From: Muricauda sp. SCSIO 65647
Lineage (GTDB): Bacteria > Bacteroidota > Bacteroidia > Flavobacteriales > Flavobacteriaceae
NCBI RefSeq assembly: GCF_021534965.1
Contig: NZ_CP091037.1
Span: forward strand, 1,962,501 to 2,026,500
Reading direction: 5' to 3'
Length of the DNA: 64,000 bases
Below the pieces are notes generated by a model, which saw only the letters and a program-made list of their open reading frames with translations, was not told where the DNA came from and ran no database searches. How positions within the stretch are numbered: position 1 is the first letter of the stretch; the number at the start of each line of letters is the position of its first letter. Positions 47,235-56,247 of this stretch are shown here, one piece after another. Position numbers and translations under genes: made by a program.

Positions 47235-47242
47235 TAATTTTG
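47235..47242 (+). promoter_or_regulatory. -7 box TAATTTTG for the aldo/keto reductase
   Basis: Exact TAnnTTTG match, 19 bases before the ATG at 47262. No clear -33. Confidence 0.45.
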
Positions 47243-47261
47243 CCATCGAACTAAAAAAGCC

Positions 47262-48302
47262 ATGAAATACACCTTTCTTCCACATACAAACATCCGTGTC
47301 AGTAAAATATGCTTGGGCACGATGACCTGGGGCCGACAGAATTCTGAGGAACAGGCCCATGAACAAATGGACCATGCCGTGGATAGGGGAGTCAATTTCT
47401 TTGATACCGCTGAGATGTACCCCATTCCTCCCAAAAAGGAACTATATGCCGTAACGGAAGAGTTCATCGGAAATTGGTTCAAGAAAACCAAAAAGCGCGA
47501 AGAAATCGTGTTGGCGACCAAGATTGCGGGCAGGGCCGATTTTACCAAACATATCAGAGCGACAGGCTTTAGCAAAGAGGCCATTATTTCTGCCGTGGAT
47601 GCCAGTCTTGAACGACTTCAGACCGATTATATCGATCTTTACCAATTGCATTGGCCTGAACGAAACACCAATTATTTTGGGCAACGCGGCTACAATGCCG
47701 ATATGGCAGATCTCTGGGAAGATAACATTCACCAAATCTTGGAAACCTTGCGTGATCTGGTCGAAGCAGGAAAGATTCGCCATGTAGGGCTTTCAAATGA
47801 AACTCCGTGGGGCACTATGCGATTCTTAGAGGAAAGCAAGGTACATCGTATGCTACCACGGATGATTACCATACAGAATCCGTATAGTTTGTTGAACCGC
47901 TCGTTTGAAGTGGGCCTTTCAGAGGTTTCCATGCGTGAAAAAATAGGGCTACTGGCCTATTCGCCCATGGCCTTTGGGGTGTTGAGCGGTAAATATTTGG
48001 GAGACGTGCAACCCAGAAAGGCTCGGTTGACCCTTTTTCCGACGTACAGTCGATACAGCAGTGAAACGGCTACCGAAGCCACCAAAAAATATCAAGCCCT
48101 TGCCAATGACCATGGCCTGTCTTTGGCACAAATGGCCTTGGCCTTTGTGAACACACGGGCCTTTTTGACCAGTAATATCATCGGGGCCACTACTATGGGG
48201 CAGCTAAAGGAAAATATTGAAAGTATCGATGTGGAATTATCGAGTGAACTGTTGGAAGGTATCGAAGAAATTCACTCGGCGATTCCCGATCCGGCACCTT
48301 AG
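47262..48302 (+). CDS. Aldo/keto reductase, Tas type
   Basis: A 346-residue NADP(H)-dependent TIM-barrel oxidoreductase, similar to E. coli Tas. Catalytic tetrad: Asp and Tyr in FFDTAEMYP, Lys in LATKIAG, His in YQLHWPER. The cofactor-binding end has NIIGATTMGQLKENI. The substrate is an unknown carbonyl compound. It stands alone and its stop overlaps that of the convergent PQQ dehydrogenase by 4 bases. Confidence 0.94.
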   Translation: MKYTFLPHTNIRVSKICLGTMTWGRQNSEEQAHEQMDHAVDRGVNFFDTAEMYPIPPKKELYAVTEEFIGNWFKKTKKREEIVLATKIAGRADFTKHIRATGFSKEAIISAVDASLERLQTDYIDLYQLHWPERNTNYFGQRGYNADMADLWEDNIHQILETLRDLVEAGKIRHVGLSNETPWGTMRFLEESKVHRMLPRMITIQNPYSLLNRSFEVGLSEVSMREKIGLLAYSPMAFGVLSGKYLGDVQPRKARLTLFPTYSRYSSETATEATKKYQALANDHGLSLAQMALAFVNTRAFLTSNIIGATTMGQLKENIESIDVELSSELLEGIEEIHSAIPDPAP

Positions 48303-50470
48303 TTTTTGTTCGGCAGGGCATATGCCCGATATTCATCACCAGACTTAGTGCCCATTTTGCCGCCGCCGCAGGCAATGACCAAGAATTGTTTCCCATTTAC
48401 TTCATAAGTAGCGGGAGTGGCGTAACCTCCTGCAGGTAATCGGTCTTCCCATAGTTGTTCACCCGTCACCATATCAAAGGCACGTATCTTCTCATCATTG
48501 GTGGCTGCAATGAACAATACACCACCCGCGGTGACAACGGGGCCACCATAGTTTTCGGTACCCGAGACAGGTATGTTGGGGTCATTCAATTCTTCTTCAT
48601 GGCCCAAGGGAACCGTCCATACATATTCGCCGGTATTCAGATTGATGGCATTTAGTGTTCCCCATGGGGGTTTTACAACGGGGAAACCTCGGTCATCTTT
48701 AAATCTTCCAAAACCTGCAACGGCATAAGGAACTTTGATCGAAGTTTCTTCTACACGATGATCGGTTTCCATTTCAAGTCCGGAAATGAAATGGGCCACT
48801 GCATCAATTTCATCATCGGATAAATTGGGCACACCGGGCATGGCCCCTTTTCCATTTTTGACAATGCTTATGACGGAATCTAACCCAAATCGACTTTTTA
48901 CAGTCTGCAGTTCTGGAATACCGGCCAATCCCTGCAATTCACCACCATGGCATCTAGCACAATGAATTTGCGTCAGTGCTTCTCCTGGATGCGTATTGTC
49001 GCCATCATTTTCCTTAACTTCTCTCATTCGCACAATCCAGGCCATTTCATTGGAATTCACGTACATCACGCCGTTTCTTGGATCTAGTGCCGCCCCACCC
49101 CATTCCGCTCCACCATCGGCACCGGGATAGAGAATGGTCCCCAAGGTATCAATTGGGACAAACTGCCCTTTGGAAGCCACCCTTCTCAATTTTTCCAAGA
49201 CGGTAGGGGGATCGATATTTTGGTCTTTGTCCACAAAATCATCGACAAAAGCAGGTCGGTTAGGTTCGTACAGATCATCCTCCGTGAGCATTTGTCGAGC
49301 AAATGGTCTGGGTTTCGTGGGAAGGGGCTGTGTAGGGTGGGCCTTTTCGCCCTTTAGAAGTGATGCAGGATATTCTTTTTCTTCAATGGGGAACAAAGGG
49401 TCTCCGGTAACTCGGTCAAACACAAAAATATGGCCGCTTTTGGTGACTTGGGCAACTGCCGGAATTTTCTTGCCGTTACGTTCCATTTCGAAAAGGTTCG
49501 GAGGGGCGGGCAGATCCCTATCCCATATATCATGATGTACAAATTGAAAATGCCAAAGACGTTTACCGGTTTCAGCATCAAGCGCCAAAAGACAATTGGC
49601 AAATAAATTCTCTCCATGTCGGTCGCCCCCATACCAGTCGAAAGCCGCAGAACCAGTGGGAAGATAAACAATGCCCTTCTCCTCATCTAAGGCAATACCC
49701 GACCAACTGTTGGCACCCCCTACGGTTTTGTAGGCCTCTTTGGGCCAAGTTTCATACCCGAATTCTCCGGGTTGGGGAATGGTATGGAAAATCCATTCAA
49801 TTTCACCGGTGATGACGTTATAGGCTCGAATATGACCGGGAGAAGAACCTGGGCCTTCACCTACCCGGGTTCCCATGATGAGCAGATTTTTATAGACAAC
49901 CCCAGGGGTGTTTGCCACCACCGATAATTTTTCGGGATTTCTGCCAAGGCCATTGCGCAGATCGATGTGTCCGTTATCGCCAAAGTCAGTAATCGATTTA
50001 CCATTTTCAGCGGTAACGGCATATAGCTTGGTGCCGGCAGAAAAGAAGAGACGGCTTTTTTCATTTTCGTTCGATGCCCAATATACCAGTCCGCGGTTGA
50101 GCCCGAGACCTGACTCATCTTTTTCTTTTGGGTTAAATTTCCATAATTCTCCACCAGTGGCAGCATCTAAGGCAAACAGTTCAATTGCGGCATTTACACC
50201 ATAAAGCTTATCTCCAATAATCAGTGGATTGGTCTGTATTTGTGTGGTTCGCCCCTCTTCTAGACCCCCGCTTTGGTAGGCCCACGCCAATTTTAAACCT
50301 TCCACGTTCGAGGTGTCTATTTGTGATAGGCTGGAGTAGTGCGACCTACTGGAATCACCCAAGTAATCTTGCCAAGTGCTAAAATCAGGATTGTCGTCAA
50401 TACGTTTTGACGAATCATTTCCGCAAGCTAGCAGAAATAGCGCCATCAATGGAAATATAGTTTTTAGCAT
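48299..50470 (-). CDS. PQQ-dependent dehydrogenase with internal cytochrome c domain, lipoprotein
   Basis: A 723-residue quinoprotein. Lipobox LLAC (Cys16) places it outside the inner membrane. It is an eight-bladed PQQ beta-propeller with W-motif repeats (GELWKF, GKRLWHF, GEYVWTVPLG, GEQLWEDRLP) and DIWDRDLPAPPNLF, as in membrane glucose/polyol quinoprotein dehydrogenases. Inserted at about residues 495-575 is a cytochrome c domain with haem motif CARCH (504-508) and a following Met (GAMPGVP) as possible axial ligand, after which the propeller resumes. Electrons probably pass from PQQ to this haem. The sugar or alcohol substrate is unknown, and no PQQ synthesis genes are in the window. Confidence 0.92.
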   Translation of the reverse strand: MLKTIFPLMALFLLACGNDSSKRIDDNPDFSTWQDYLGDSSRSHYSSLSQIDTSNVEGLKLAWAYQSGGLEEGRTTQIQTNPLIIGDKLYGVNAAIELFALDAATGGELWKFNPKEKDESGLGLNRGLVYWASNENEKSRLFFSAGTKLYAVTAENGKSITDFGDNGHIDLRNGLGRNPEKLSVVANTPGVVYKNLLIMGTRVGEGPGSSPGHIRAYNVITGEIEWIFHTIPQPGEFGYETWPKEAYKTVGGANSWSGIALDEEKGIVYLPTGSAAFDWYGGDRHGENLFANCLLALDAETGKRLWHFQFVHHDIWDRDLPAPPNLFEMERNGKKIPAVAQVTKSGHIFVFDRVTGDPLFPIEEKEYPASLLKGEKAHPTQPLPTKPRPFARQMLTEDDLYEPNRPAFVDDFVDKDQNIDPPTVLEKLRRVASKGQFVPIDTLGTILYPGADGGAEWGGAALDPRNGVMYVNSNEMAWIVRMREVKENDGDNTHPGEALTQIHCARCHGGELQGLAGIPELQTVKSRFGLDSVISIVKNGKGAMPGVPNLSDDEIDAVAHFISGLEMETDHRVEETSIKVPYAVAGFGRFKDDRGFPVVKPPWGTLNAINLNTGEYVWTVPLGHEEELNDPNIPVSGTENYGGPVVTAGGVLFIAATNDEKIRAFDMVTGEQLWEDRLPAGGYATPATYEVNGKQFLVIACGGGKMGTKSGDEYRAYALPNKN

Positions 50471-50512
50471 GGTCGGTTTTATTTTAAAGATAGGAAATAG
50501 GAGCGAAGAGAT

Positions 50513-51874
50513 TCACCCGAACAGGTATCCGACCACTTCTTCGATTTTTGAGACCAACCGCACTTCCACTTTCAGGTTTTTTAGACCGATCTTGTTGCTT
50601 TTAGACACAAAAATGGTCGAAAAGCCCAGTTTCTCAGCTTCCATAATGCGTTGATCGATACGTTGCACGGGCCGTATCTCACCCGCCAGCCCCACCTCAG
50701 CGGCAAAGCATATTCCTTTTTCAATGGGGATGTCGGCATTGCTCGAGAGTATGGCGGCGATCACAGCCAGATCGGTTGCGGGGTCATCGATTGAAATGCC
50801 CCCCGTGATATTCAAGAAAACATCTTTGGCCGCCAGTTTAAAACCTGCCCTTTTCTCAAGCACGGCCAGAAGCATGTTCAACCGTTTGGCATTAAAGCCC
50901 GTGGCCGAACGTTGGGGCGTACCATATACGGCAGTGCTTACCAAGGCCTGTATCTCGATGAGCAATGGGCGCATACCCTCAATGGTTGCCGCAATAGCTG
51001 TGCCACTCAGCTCTTCTTCGTTTTTCGAGATCAACACTTCTGAGGGGTTGTTCACTTCTCTAAGCCCATTGCCCAGCATCTCGTAAATGCCCAGTTCAGC
51101 TGTCGAACCAAAACGGTTTTTAAGCGACCGAATGATGCGGTACACATAATTGCGGTCACCTTCGAACTGTAAGACGGTGTCGACCATATGCTCCAATATC
51201 TTGGGGCCGGCGATTATGCCATCTTTGGTAATGTGCCCCACCAAGATAACCGGGGTGTTACTTTCTTTGGCAAACTTTATAAGCTCTGCCGTACACTCAC
51301 GGATTTGCGAAATGCTTCCGGCCGCTGAATCGATATAATCAGAATGTAATGTCTGAATGGAGTCGATGATGACCAAATCGGGTTCTATAGTGCCCAACTG
51401 TTGAAAAATGTGCTGCGTTTTTGTCTCGGTCAAAATATAACAGTTCGGGTTTTCAGCATTCATTCTATTGGCCCGCATCTTGATTTGACCTTGGCTTTCC
51501 TCACCTGAGACATATAGCGTTTTGAACGGAAGTTTAAGGGCAATCTGTAGCAACAAGGTGCTCTTGCCAATGCCCGGCTCACCCCCCAACAGGGTCAACG
51601 ACCCCGGTACGAGTCCGCCCCCCAGCACCCGATTGAACTCTTGGTCCAAAGTATCCAACCTTATTTCGCGGTCGTTACCGATCTCATCAATTCGTATGGG
51701 CCGGGGTGCTTTTTTGATTGGGGAATCACTTGACCGCCATGTCTGTTTTTCCTCTTTTTGAACGACCTCTTCCACCACGGTATTCCATTGCTTGCAGGCC
51801 GTGCATTGGCCTACCCATTTGGCATATTGTGCGCCACAGTTCTGACAGAAGAAAGCAGTTTTGGTCTTGGCCAT
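50513..51874 (-). CDS. radA: DNA repair protein RadA (Sms)
   Basis: A RecA-like helicase that promotes branch migration during recombination. It has 453 residues: N-terminal zinc finger CQNCGAQYAKWVGQCTAC, Walker A GEPGIGKSTLL (about residue 95), Walker B LVIIDSIQTL, the RadA-specific KNRFGSTAELGIYEM, and a C-terminal Lon-protease-like domain (DLAVIAAILSS). Length is normal. It has its own promoter (51895-51924), the best -33/-7 pair in the window. The esterase-like gene ends 114 bases upstream. Confidence 0.97.
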   Translation of the reverse strand: MAKTKTAFFCQNCGAQYAKWVGQCTACKQWNTVVEEVVQKEEKQTWRSSDSPIKKAPRPIRIDEIGNDREIRLDTLDQEFNRVLGGGLVPGSLTLLGGEPGIGKSTLLLQIALKLPFKTLYVSGEESQGQIKMRANRMNAENPNCYILTETKTQHIFQQLGTIEPDLVIIDSIQTLHSDYIDSAAGSISQIRECTAELIKFAKESNTPVILVGHITKDGIIAGPKILEHMVDTVLQFEGDRNYVYRIIRSLKNRFGSTAELGIYEMLGNGLREVNNPSEVLISKNEEELSGTAIAATIEGMRPLLIEIQALVSTAVYGTPQRSATGFNAKRLNMLLAVLEKRAGFKLAAKDVFLNITGGISIDDPATDLAVIAAILSSNADIPIEKGICFAAEVGLAGEIRPVQRIDQRIMEAEKLGFSTIFVSKSNKIGLKNLKVEVRLVSKIEEVVGYLFG

Positions 51875-51894
51875 TCAGAAAATAAGAATTTGAC

Positions 51895-51924
51895 CAAAGA
51901 TAGGTTTTTTGATACTTGGATCAA
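51895..51924 (-). promoter_or_regulatory. Promoter of radA
   Basis: Minus-strand TTG (51924-51922) - 19 bases - TATCTTTG (51902-51895), an exact TAnnTTTG box at the expected spacing, 21 bases before the ATG at 51874. Confidence 0.65.
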
Positions 51925-51987
51925 GAGATTAGATGGTATGATTTTCTGCCATTATGATCAAAGGCGGCACCCATGATCTTGTAAAAA

Positions 51988-53130
51988 TCAATATCCAAAA
52001 TCGGCTTTGAGCGCATCGATTTTCTCTAAGGCCATTTCTTTGGTGAGAAAATCGATTTCCTTCATTTGAAACGCTTTTTCAAAGGCCTTGAACGCTTTTT
52101 TGGGTTCACCCAATTCTTCGAGATATTCCCCTTCAAAATAGAAACCCAGCATGGTTTCAGGAAATTGTTCTTTGCACAGATCTGAAAGGGGCTTCAACGA
52201 TTCAAAGTCGTCTTTTTTTCGGCAGCCCGCATAGATGGCCATGATATCGTTCAGTTCTACGTCTTTTTTAAAGCCCAATAGTTTTTCGATAAGGGTATAC
52301 CTGTTTTCAAGGTAGTCGAATACAGGTCCGTCAGAGGTCAATATCTGTGTTTTGTACTCTTTTGGCGTTATGGGCCTGAACGGTTTGAAGATGTTGTCAA
52401 AAGATTTACTGATACCGTAGGCTACTATCGACACGTGGTCTGCTTCTTCATATTCATCAAAAAAGTAGTGAATGTTCTCTTTGGTAATCGATTTCAAGGC
52501 ATTGTTCATTTGCAGAATACGGTTACGGTCATCGGTTGTCGCCTTTTCAAGAACGATGTTGTAAAAAATCTCTTGGTCAAGGTCTGATAGACGAGAAGGT
52601 ACCCTGCTTTCCATTTCGGTGGCCAAAATAGGTGAAATACTGAGGTAAGCGTTGAAGAACGATTTGTCTTTGAACAGAAAATAGTTGCCAAAGTTGGCGG
52701 TGATGTCATAACCAATGAACATTTTGAACGGGGCAACATTATAGCTGGTCTCGAGATAGGGTATCAATTCCGTTCCCAAGAACTCGTAGAATTTAACGCC
52801 CTTTTCAGTGGGCAGGCCCGAGGTCTGTTCAAAATCACAGTCTTCCCAACGAATATCGTCCTCGCTTTGGTGTACCCCCACGACAATGGCTTGGGGCATT
52901 CTGTCATGCCTACTGTAAAATTTATTGTGGGCCACTACCAAATCGAAGAGGTAGTCGGCGTCTAGCACCACAATGAGCGGATATTTTTTGTCATCTACAT
53001 AATCTTCGGGGAAGTAATAAGAGACATCCCTTCGTTCTTGCAGTTTGAACGACTCGAAAATTTCCTTTTTGACCTGTGCGGTACCCAAAAAGCTGCACAA
53101 TATGATGAGCGGGAGTAAAATTTTCTTCAT
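51988..53130 (-). CDS. Esterase-like alpha/beta-hydrolase with Asp in place of the nucleophile Ser
   Basis: A 380-residue protein from the ATG at 53130; the frame is open upstream but the signal peptide MKKILLPLIILCSFLGTAQ begins here. The domain resembles esterase D / Fes-type hydrolases (YPLIVVLDADYLFDL, IVVGVHQ). The nucleophile elbow normally GxSxG reads GYDITANFG, so Asp142 occupies the Ser position; a possible catalytic His is His232 (EADHVSI). The last 90 residues look like TPR-type helices (FYFEGEYLEELGEPKKAFKAFEKAF). It may be a non-hydrolytic protein or use Asp as nucleophile as haloalkane dehalogenases do. It is in the panC-panD-flippase run. Confidence 0.85.
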   Translation of the reverse strand: MKKILLPLIILCSFLGTAQVKKEIFESFKLQERRDVSYYFPEDYVDDKKYPLIVVLDADYLFDLVVAHNKFYSRHDRMPQAIVVGVHQSEDDIRWEDCDFEQTSGLPTEKGVKFYEFLGTELIPYLETSYNVAPFKMFIGYDITANFGNYFLFKDKSFFNAYLSISPILATEMESRVPSRLSDLDQEIFYNIVLEKATTDDRNRILQMNNALKSITKENIHYFFDEYEEADHVSIVAYGISKSFDNIFKPFRPITPKEYKTQILTSDGPVFDYLENRYTLIEKLLGFKKDVELNDIMAIYAGCRKKDDFESLKPLSDLCKEQFPETMLGFYFEGEYLEELGEPKKAFKAFEKAFQMKEIDFLTKEMALEKIDALKADFGY

Positions 53131-53153
53131 GGGGCTTGATTTTGAACCAGGGT

Positions 53154-54119
53154 CTACCGACCTCTGTTCAATAACGGCAAGAGTACGAAAGATATTGCCC
53201 CGAAAACCACTACCATTAGGGTCTGCGCAATCCACATGATCCACCCAAAGGCATCTCCTGAAACGGAGGAAATTCCATAGATGCCCAATGCACTGCTCAC
53301 GGCAATAGGGTATAGGCCAATGCCGCCATTGGTGGTCGACATGGCAAAGGCCCCTGCGATAAAAGCGACCAAAAGCTCACCCAAAGAGAGGCCAATGGTC
53401 TCGGGCACGGTATACTTGATGACCCAAAACATGCCGACGTACGCAGACCATATAAAAACAGTATGAAAGATAAAGGGCCATTTCTTTTTCATTTTGAAGA
53501 CACTCATGACCCCTTCAAGCAGTCCCTTTAAAAAAACTTTGAGTTTAAGGGCCCAACCTGAATTCGATTTTCGAAGAAACTTTATGCTGAGCCAAAGTCC
53601 CACAATACCTACTAAAAGAATAAGGGCAGCACCTGCAAGATTGACACCTTTTTCGTTCAAAAAAGCGATAATGGCCGAAGTTTGCATCAAAAGTGCCACG
53701 ATGATGATCAAGAACAACATGATCAAATCGATGACCCGTTCAGTAACAATGGTGCCGAAGCCTTTTTCAAAAGGCACTTCTTCATAAGTGGTCAATGCGG
53801 TGGCCCTTAGAAATTCACCAGACCTCGGTATACCGAGATTGGCGAGATAGGCAATCAATATCATCAAAACATTATTCGTCACTTGCGGTGAATGGCCCAG
53901 TGGCTTTAACATGTAGTTCCACCGAACGGCCCTTGAAATATGGCTTAGAATTCCAATAATTATGGAAATCGACACCCAAAAAAGATCGGCATTTTTAATG
54001 TAGTGTATGATCTGTGCCCGGTCTTCGGCCGTGGTCTCATTGTACGAGTACCATACCAGAAATACCCCAAAAGCAATGGGTAGAACGATTTTCAGGGTTT
54101 TTTTCAGGGATTTGGACAA
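53154..54119 (-). CDS. UPF0104/AglD-like membrane protein (LPG synthase TM family)
   Basis: A 321-residue membrane protein with about eight transmembrane helices and the family's conserved segments: SHISRAVRWNYML, IPRSGEFLRATALTTYEEVPFEKGFGTIVTERVIDLI and TNGGIGLYPIAVSSALG. Members include the flippase domain of lysylphosphatidylglycerol synthase; the catalytic transferase domain is absent, so a lipid-flippase or transporter role is inferred. It starts 2 bases after panD and ends 23 bases before the esterase-like gene, so all are one transcript. Confidence 0.9.
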   Translation of the reverse strand: MSKSLKKTLKIVLPIAFGVFLVWYSYNETTAEDRAQIIHYIKNADLFWVSISIIIGILSHISRAVRWNYMLKPLGHSPQVTNNVLMILIAYLANLGIPRSGEFLRATALTTYEEVPFEKGFGTIVTERVIDLIMLFLIIIVALLMQTSAIIAFLNEKGVNLAGAALILLVGIVGLWLSIKFLRKSNSGWALKLKVFLKGLLEGVMSVFKMKKKWPFIFHTVFIWSAYVGMFWVIKYTVPETIGLSLGELLVAFIAGAFAMSTTNGGIGLYPIAVSSALGIYGISSVSGDAFGWIMWIAQTLMVVVFGAISFVLLPLLNRGR

Positions 54120-54121
54120 GG

Positions 54122-54472
54122 CTATTTCAAAAGGTTGGTGTTTTCATCTGGAAATACCAAGGCCGGATTGAATTCTCTGGCCTCTTCAACACTCATCCAG
54201 GCATAAGTGATAAGAATCAATACATCGCCCACCGAAACCTTTCGGGCAGCAGCTCCGTTCAAGGTCAGTTCACCACTGCCACGTGGTCCAGGAATGACAT
54301 AGGTTTCAAGACGCTCACCGTTGTTATTGTTCACGATCTGGACTTTTTCACCACGAATGATGTTTGCGGCATCCATCAGATCTTCATCGATGGTAATACT
54401 GCCAATGTAGTTGAGGTCAGCACCTGTGACCTTCACGCGATGAATCTTTGATTTTACTACTTCAATTTGCAT
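54122..54472 (-). CDS. panD: Aspartate 1-decarboxylase
   Basis: A pyruvoyl enzyme making beta-alanine for pantothenate. It has 116 residues, normal. The self-cleavage site is Gly24-Ser25 (YIGSITID); the substrate-binding residues Lys9 and Tyr22 and the C-terminal [18 protein letters not shown] block are present. It lies 13 bases downstream of panC, so both steps feeding pantothenate assembly are co-transcribed. Confidence 0.98.
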   Translation of the reverse strand: MQIEVVKSKIHRVKVTGADLNYIGSITIDEDLMDAANIIRGEKVQIVNNNNGERLETYVIPGPRGSGELTLNGAAARKVSVGDVLILITYAWMSVEEAREFNPALVFPDENTNLLK

Positions 54473-54485
54473 GGTGCAAAAATAA

Positions 54486-55334
54486 TCAATTGAGGGCGAT
54501 GTTGTCTATTAGCCGAACGCCACTGGCATAAACGGCTATGAAAGCCCTATATTTTTTGTTTTTCTGTTTTCTTTGGATGGGCGTTAAATTTTCTTGATCT
54601 GCAATCTCGAAATATTCCAATTCAAAATCTTCATTTTTTTGGAATTTTGCCTTTACCCATTCCCTTATATCGTTAGCACTTTTCGTGCCAAATTTTTTCT
54701 TGGCAGCTTTCAACACGTTGAAAATGAAACCAGCCTTTTGTCGTATTTTATTTGGCAACCTTTCATTACGCGAACTCATGGCCAGGCCGTTGGCTTCCCT
54801 TTCAATGGGGCAGCCCACAATCGTAACAGGAATGCGCTTCAATTTGACCAATTTTTTGACAATCTGCAATTGCTGAAAATCTTTCTCGCCAAAATAGGCC
54901 TTGTCTGGGGCTACTATTTTTAAGAGTAGCTCAACAATGGTGGCCACCCCGTCAAAATGTCCGTTACGGTAGCTACCTTCCATTGTTTTCTCCAAACCGC
55001 CGAAACGAAACTCCTGTGAAGTGATTTCACCTGGATAAATTTCGGCCTTTGAGGGGGTAAATACCACGATTTGCCGTGACAGCTTTTGTAAAAGGGCTAG
55101 ATCACCATTTAAATTACGGGGATAGTTTTTCAGATCATTGGCATTGTCAAACTGGGTCGGATTGACAAAAATGCTCACCACTACCCTATGATTTTCTTCG
55201 ATGGCTTTTTCGACCAATGATAAGTGCCCTTGGTGCAAAGCGCCCATGGTCGGTACCAGACCGATAGTGTTCTTCTCGTTCCTGGTAGTTTGTAGGAGCT
55301 TTTGAAGTTGCTGTTTGTCGCTGATCGGGCGCAT
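54486..55334 (-). CDS. panC: Pantothenate synthetase
   Basis: Joins pantoate and beta-alanine with ATP to give pantothenate. It has 282 residues from the ATG at 55334 ([10 protein letters not shown]); an upstream extension has no family similarity and spans the promoter. Signatures: [16 protein letters not shown] (nucleotide-binding HxGH), [32 protein letters not shown]. First gene of the panC-panD-flippase-esterase run. Promoter box at 55353-55360. Confidence 0.98.
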   Translation of the reverse strand: MRPISDKQQLQKLLQTTRNEKNTIGLVPTMGALHQGHLSLVEKAIEENHRVVVSIFVNPTQFDNANDLKNYPRNLNGDLALLQKLSRQIVVFTPSKAEIYPGEITSQEFRFGGLEKTMEGSYRNGHFDGVATIVELLLKIVAPDKAYFGEKDFQQLQIVKKLVKLKRIPVTIVGCPIEREANGLAMSSRNERLPNKIRQKAGFIFNVLKAAKKKFGTKSANDIREWVKAKFQKNEDFELEYFEIADQENLTPIQRKQKNKKYRAFIAVYASGVRLIDNIALN

Positions 55335-55352
55335 AAAAATGATAAAGGCGTG

Positions 55353-55360
55353 CAAAAATA
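55353..55360 (-). promoter_or_regulatory. -7 box TATTTTTG for panC
   Basis: Exact TAnnTTTG match, 18 bases before the panC ATG on the minus strand. Confidence 0.5.
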
Positions 55361-55391
55361 CTATAAATACTGGTAATCGGCATAATTTTTG

Positions 55392-55399
55392 TACTTTTG
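55392..55399 (+). promoter_or_regulatory. -7 box TACTTTTG for the GT5-like/DUF4270 pair
   Basis: Exact TAnnTTTG match 33 bases before the ATG at 55433. It is divergent from the panC box, 32 bases away. Confidence 0.5.
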
Positions 55400-55432
55400 C
55401 AGCTACGTTTTTGGTAAACAAAAGAATCGTTT

Positions 55433-56242
55433 ATGAATGGTAAAAAGATATTGTTCGTATCTTCAGAATTAGTCCCCTATCTACCCGAGAACCCAGTTTC
55501 ATTGATGTCTTACGAAGCCCCGCGAATGGTCAATAGCAAAGGTGGCCAAATACGGATTTTCATGCCTCGCTATGGCAATATCAATGAGCGTAGGCATCAA
55601 CTGCACGAGGTGATTCGCTTATCAGGGATGAATTTGGTCATCAATGATATGGATATGCCCTTGATCATAAAGGTAGCTTCCATTCCCAAAGAACGGATAC
55701 AGGTCTATTTCATAGACAATGATGAATATTTCAAGAGAAAGGGAACCTTCACCGATGTAGAAGGCAATCTGTTTCCAGATAACGATGAACGCGCCATTTT
55801 TTTTGCAAAAGGCGTGGTCGAAACAGTAAAGAAATTAAATTGGTCTCCAGATATCATTCATGTTCATGGCTGGATGGCATCGCTTCTTCCACTCTATCTC
55901 AGAAAGTACTATGCCGATGAGCCCATTTTTGCTGATAGCAAGATAGTCACCTCGGTCTATGACATAGGTTTCGAAGGAGAACTTGATAATGGGATCGTGG
56001 ACAAGATTGTGTTTGACGGCATACCCAAAGAAGATATCGGGGCCTTGGCAACCCCCAACTATAATAATTTGTTAAAAGTTGCAGTCGATCATTCAGACGC
56101 CATTATTTTAGCCTCAGAAGCGATTTCTGATGAACTCGAAAAGCATATTGCCAATCTTTCAAAGCCCGTGTTGCCATATGTTTCTTTCAAAGAGACCGAA
56201 GAAGCATATGCAAATTTCTATAACTCGGAAGTTTTAAAATAA
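55433..56242 (+). CDS. Half-length glycogen/starch synthase (GT5 N-terminal domain only)
   Basis: A 269-residue protein matching the N-terminal Rossmann domain of glycogen synthase: [13 protein letters not shown] at the start, [20 protein letters not shown], and [21 protein letters not shown]. The C-terminal nucleotide-sugar domain (about 200 residues) is missing. The ADP-glucose-binding Lys-x-Gly-Gly near the start is replaced by [13 protein letters not shown]. It is therefore unlikely to be a working synthase. No frameshift or remnant follows, since a DUF4270 gene starts 5 bases after the stop. In Bacteroidota this short form is widely annotated as glycogen synthase; a binding or regulatory role is more likely. 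Confidence 0.88.
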   Translation: MNGKKILFVSSELVPYLPENPVSLMSYEAPRMVNSKGGQIRIFMPRYGNINERRHQLHEVIRLSGMNLVINDMDMPLIIKVASIPKERIQVYFIDNDEYFKRKGTFTDVEGNLFPDNDERAIFFAKGVVETVKKLNWSPDIIHVHGWMASLLPLYLRKYYADEPIFADSKIVTSVYDIGFEGELDNGIVDKIVFDGIPKEDIGALATPNYNNLLKVAVDHSDAIILASEAISDELEKHIANLSKPVLPYVSFKETEEAYANFYNSEVLK

Positions 56243-56247
56243 TTTTC

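Noticed and set aside
42014-50470. Defence island (kinase fusion, exonuclease, reductase)
   Set aside because: Exonuclease III is the standard repair enzyme; no nucleotide cyclase, reverse transcriptase, restriction or abortive-infection components are adjacent.
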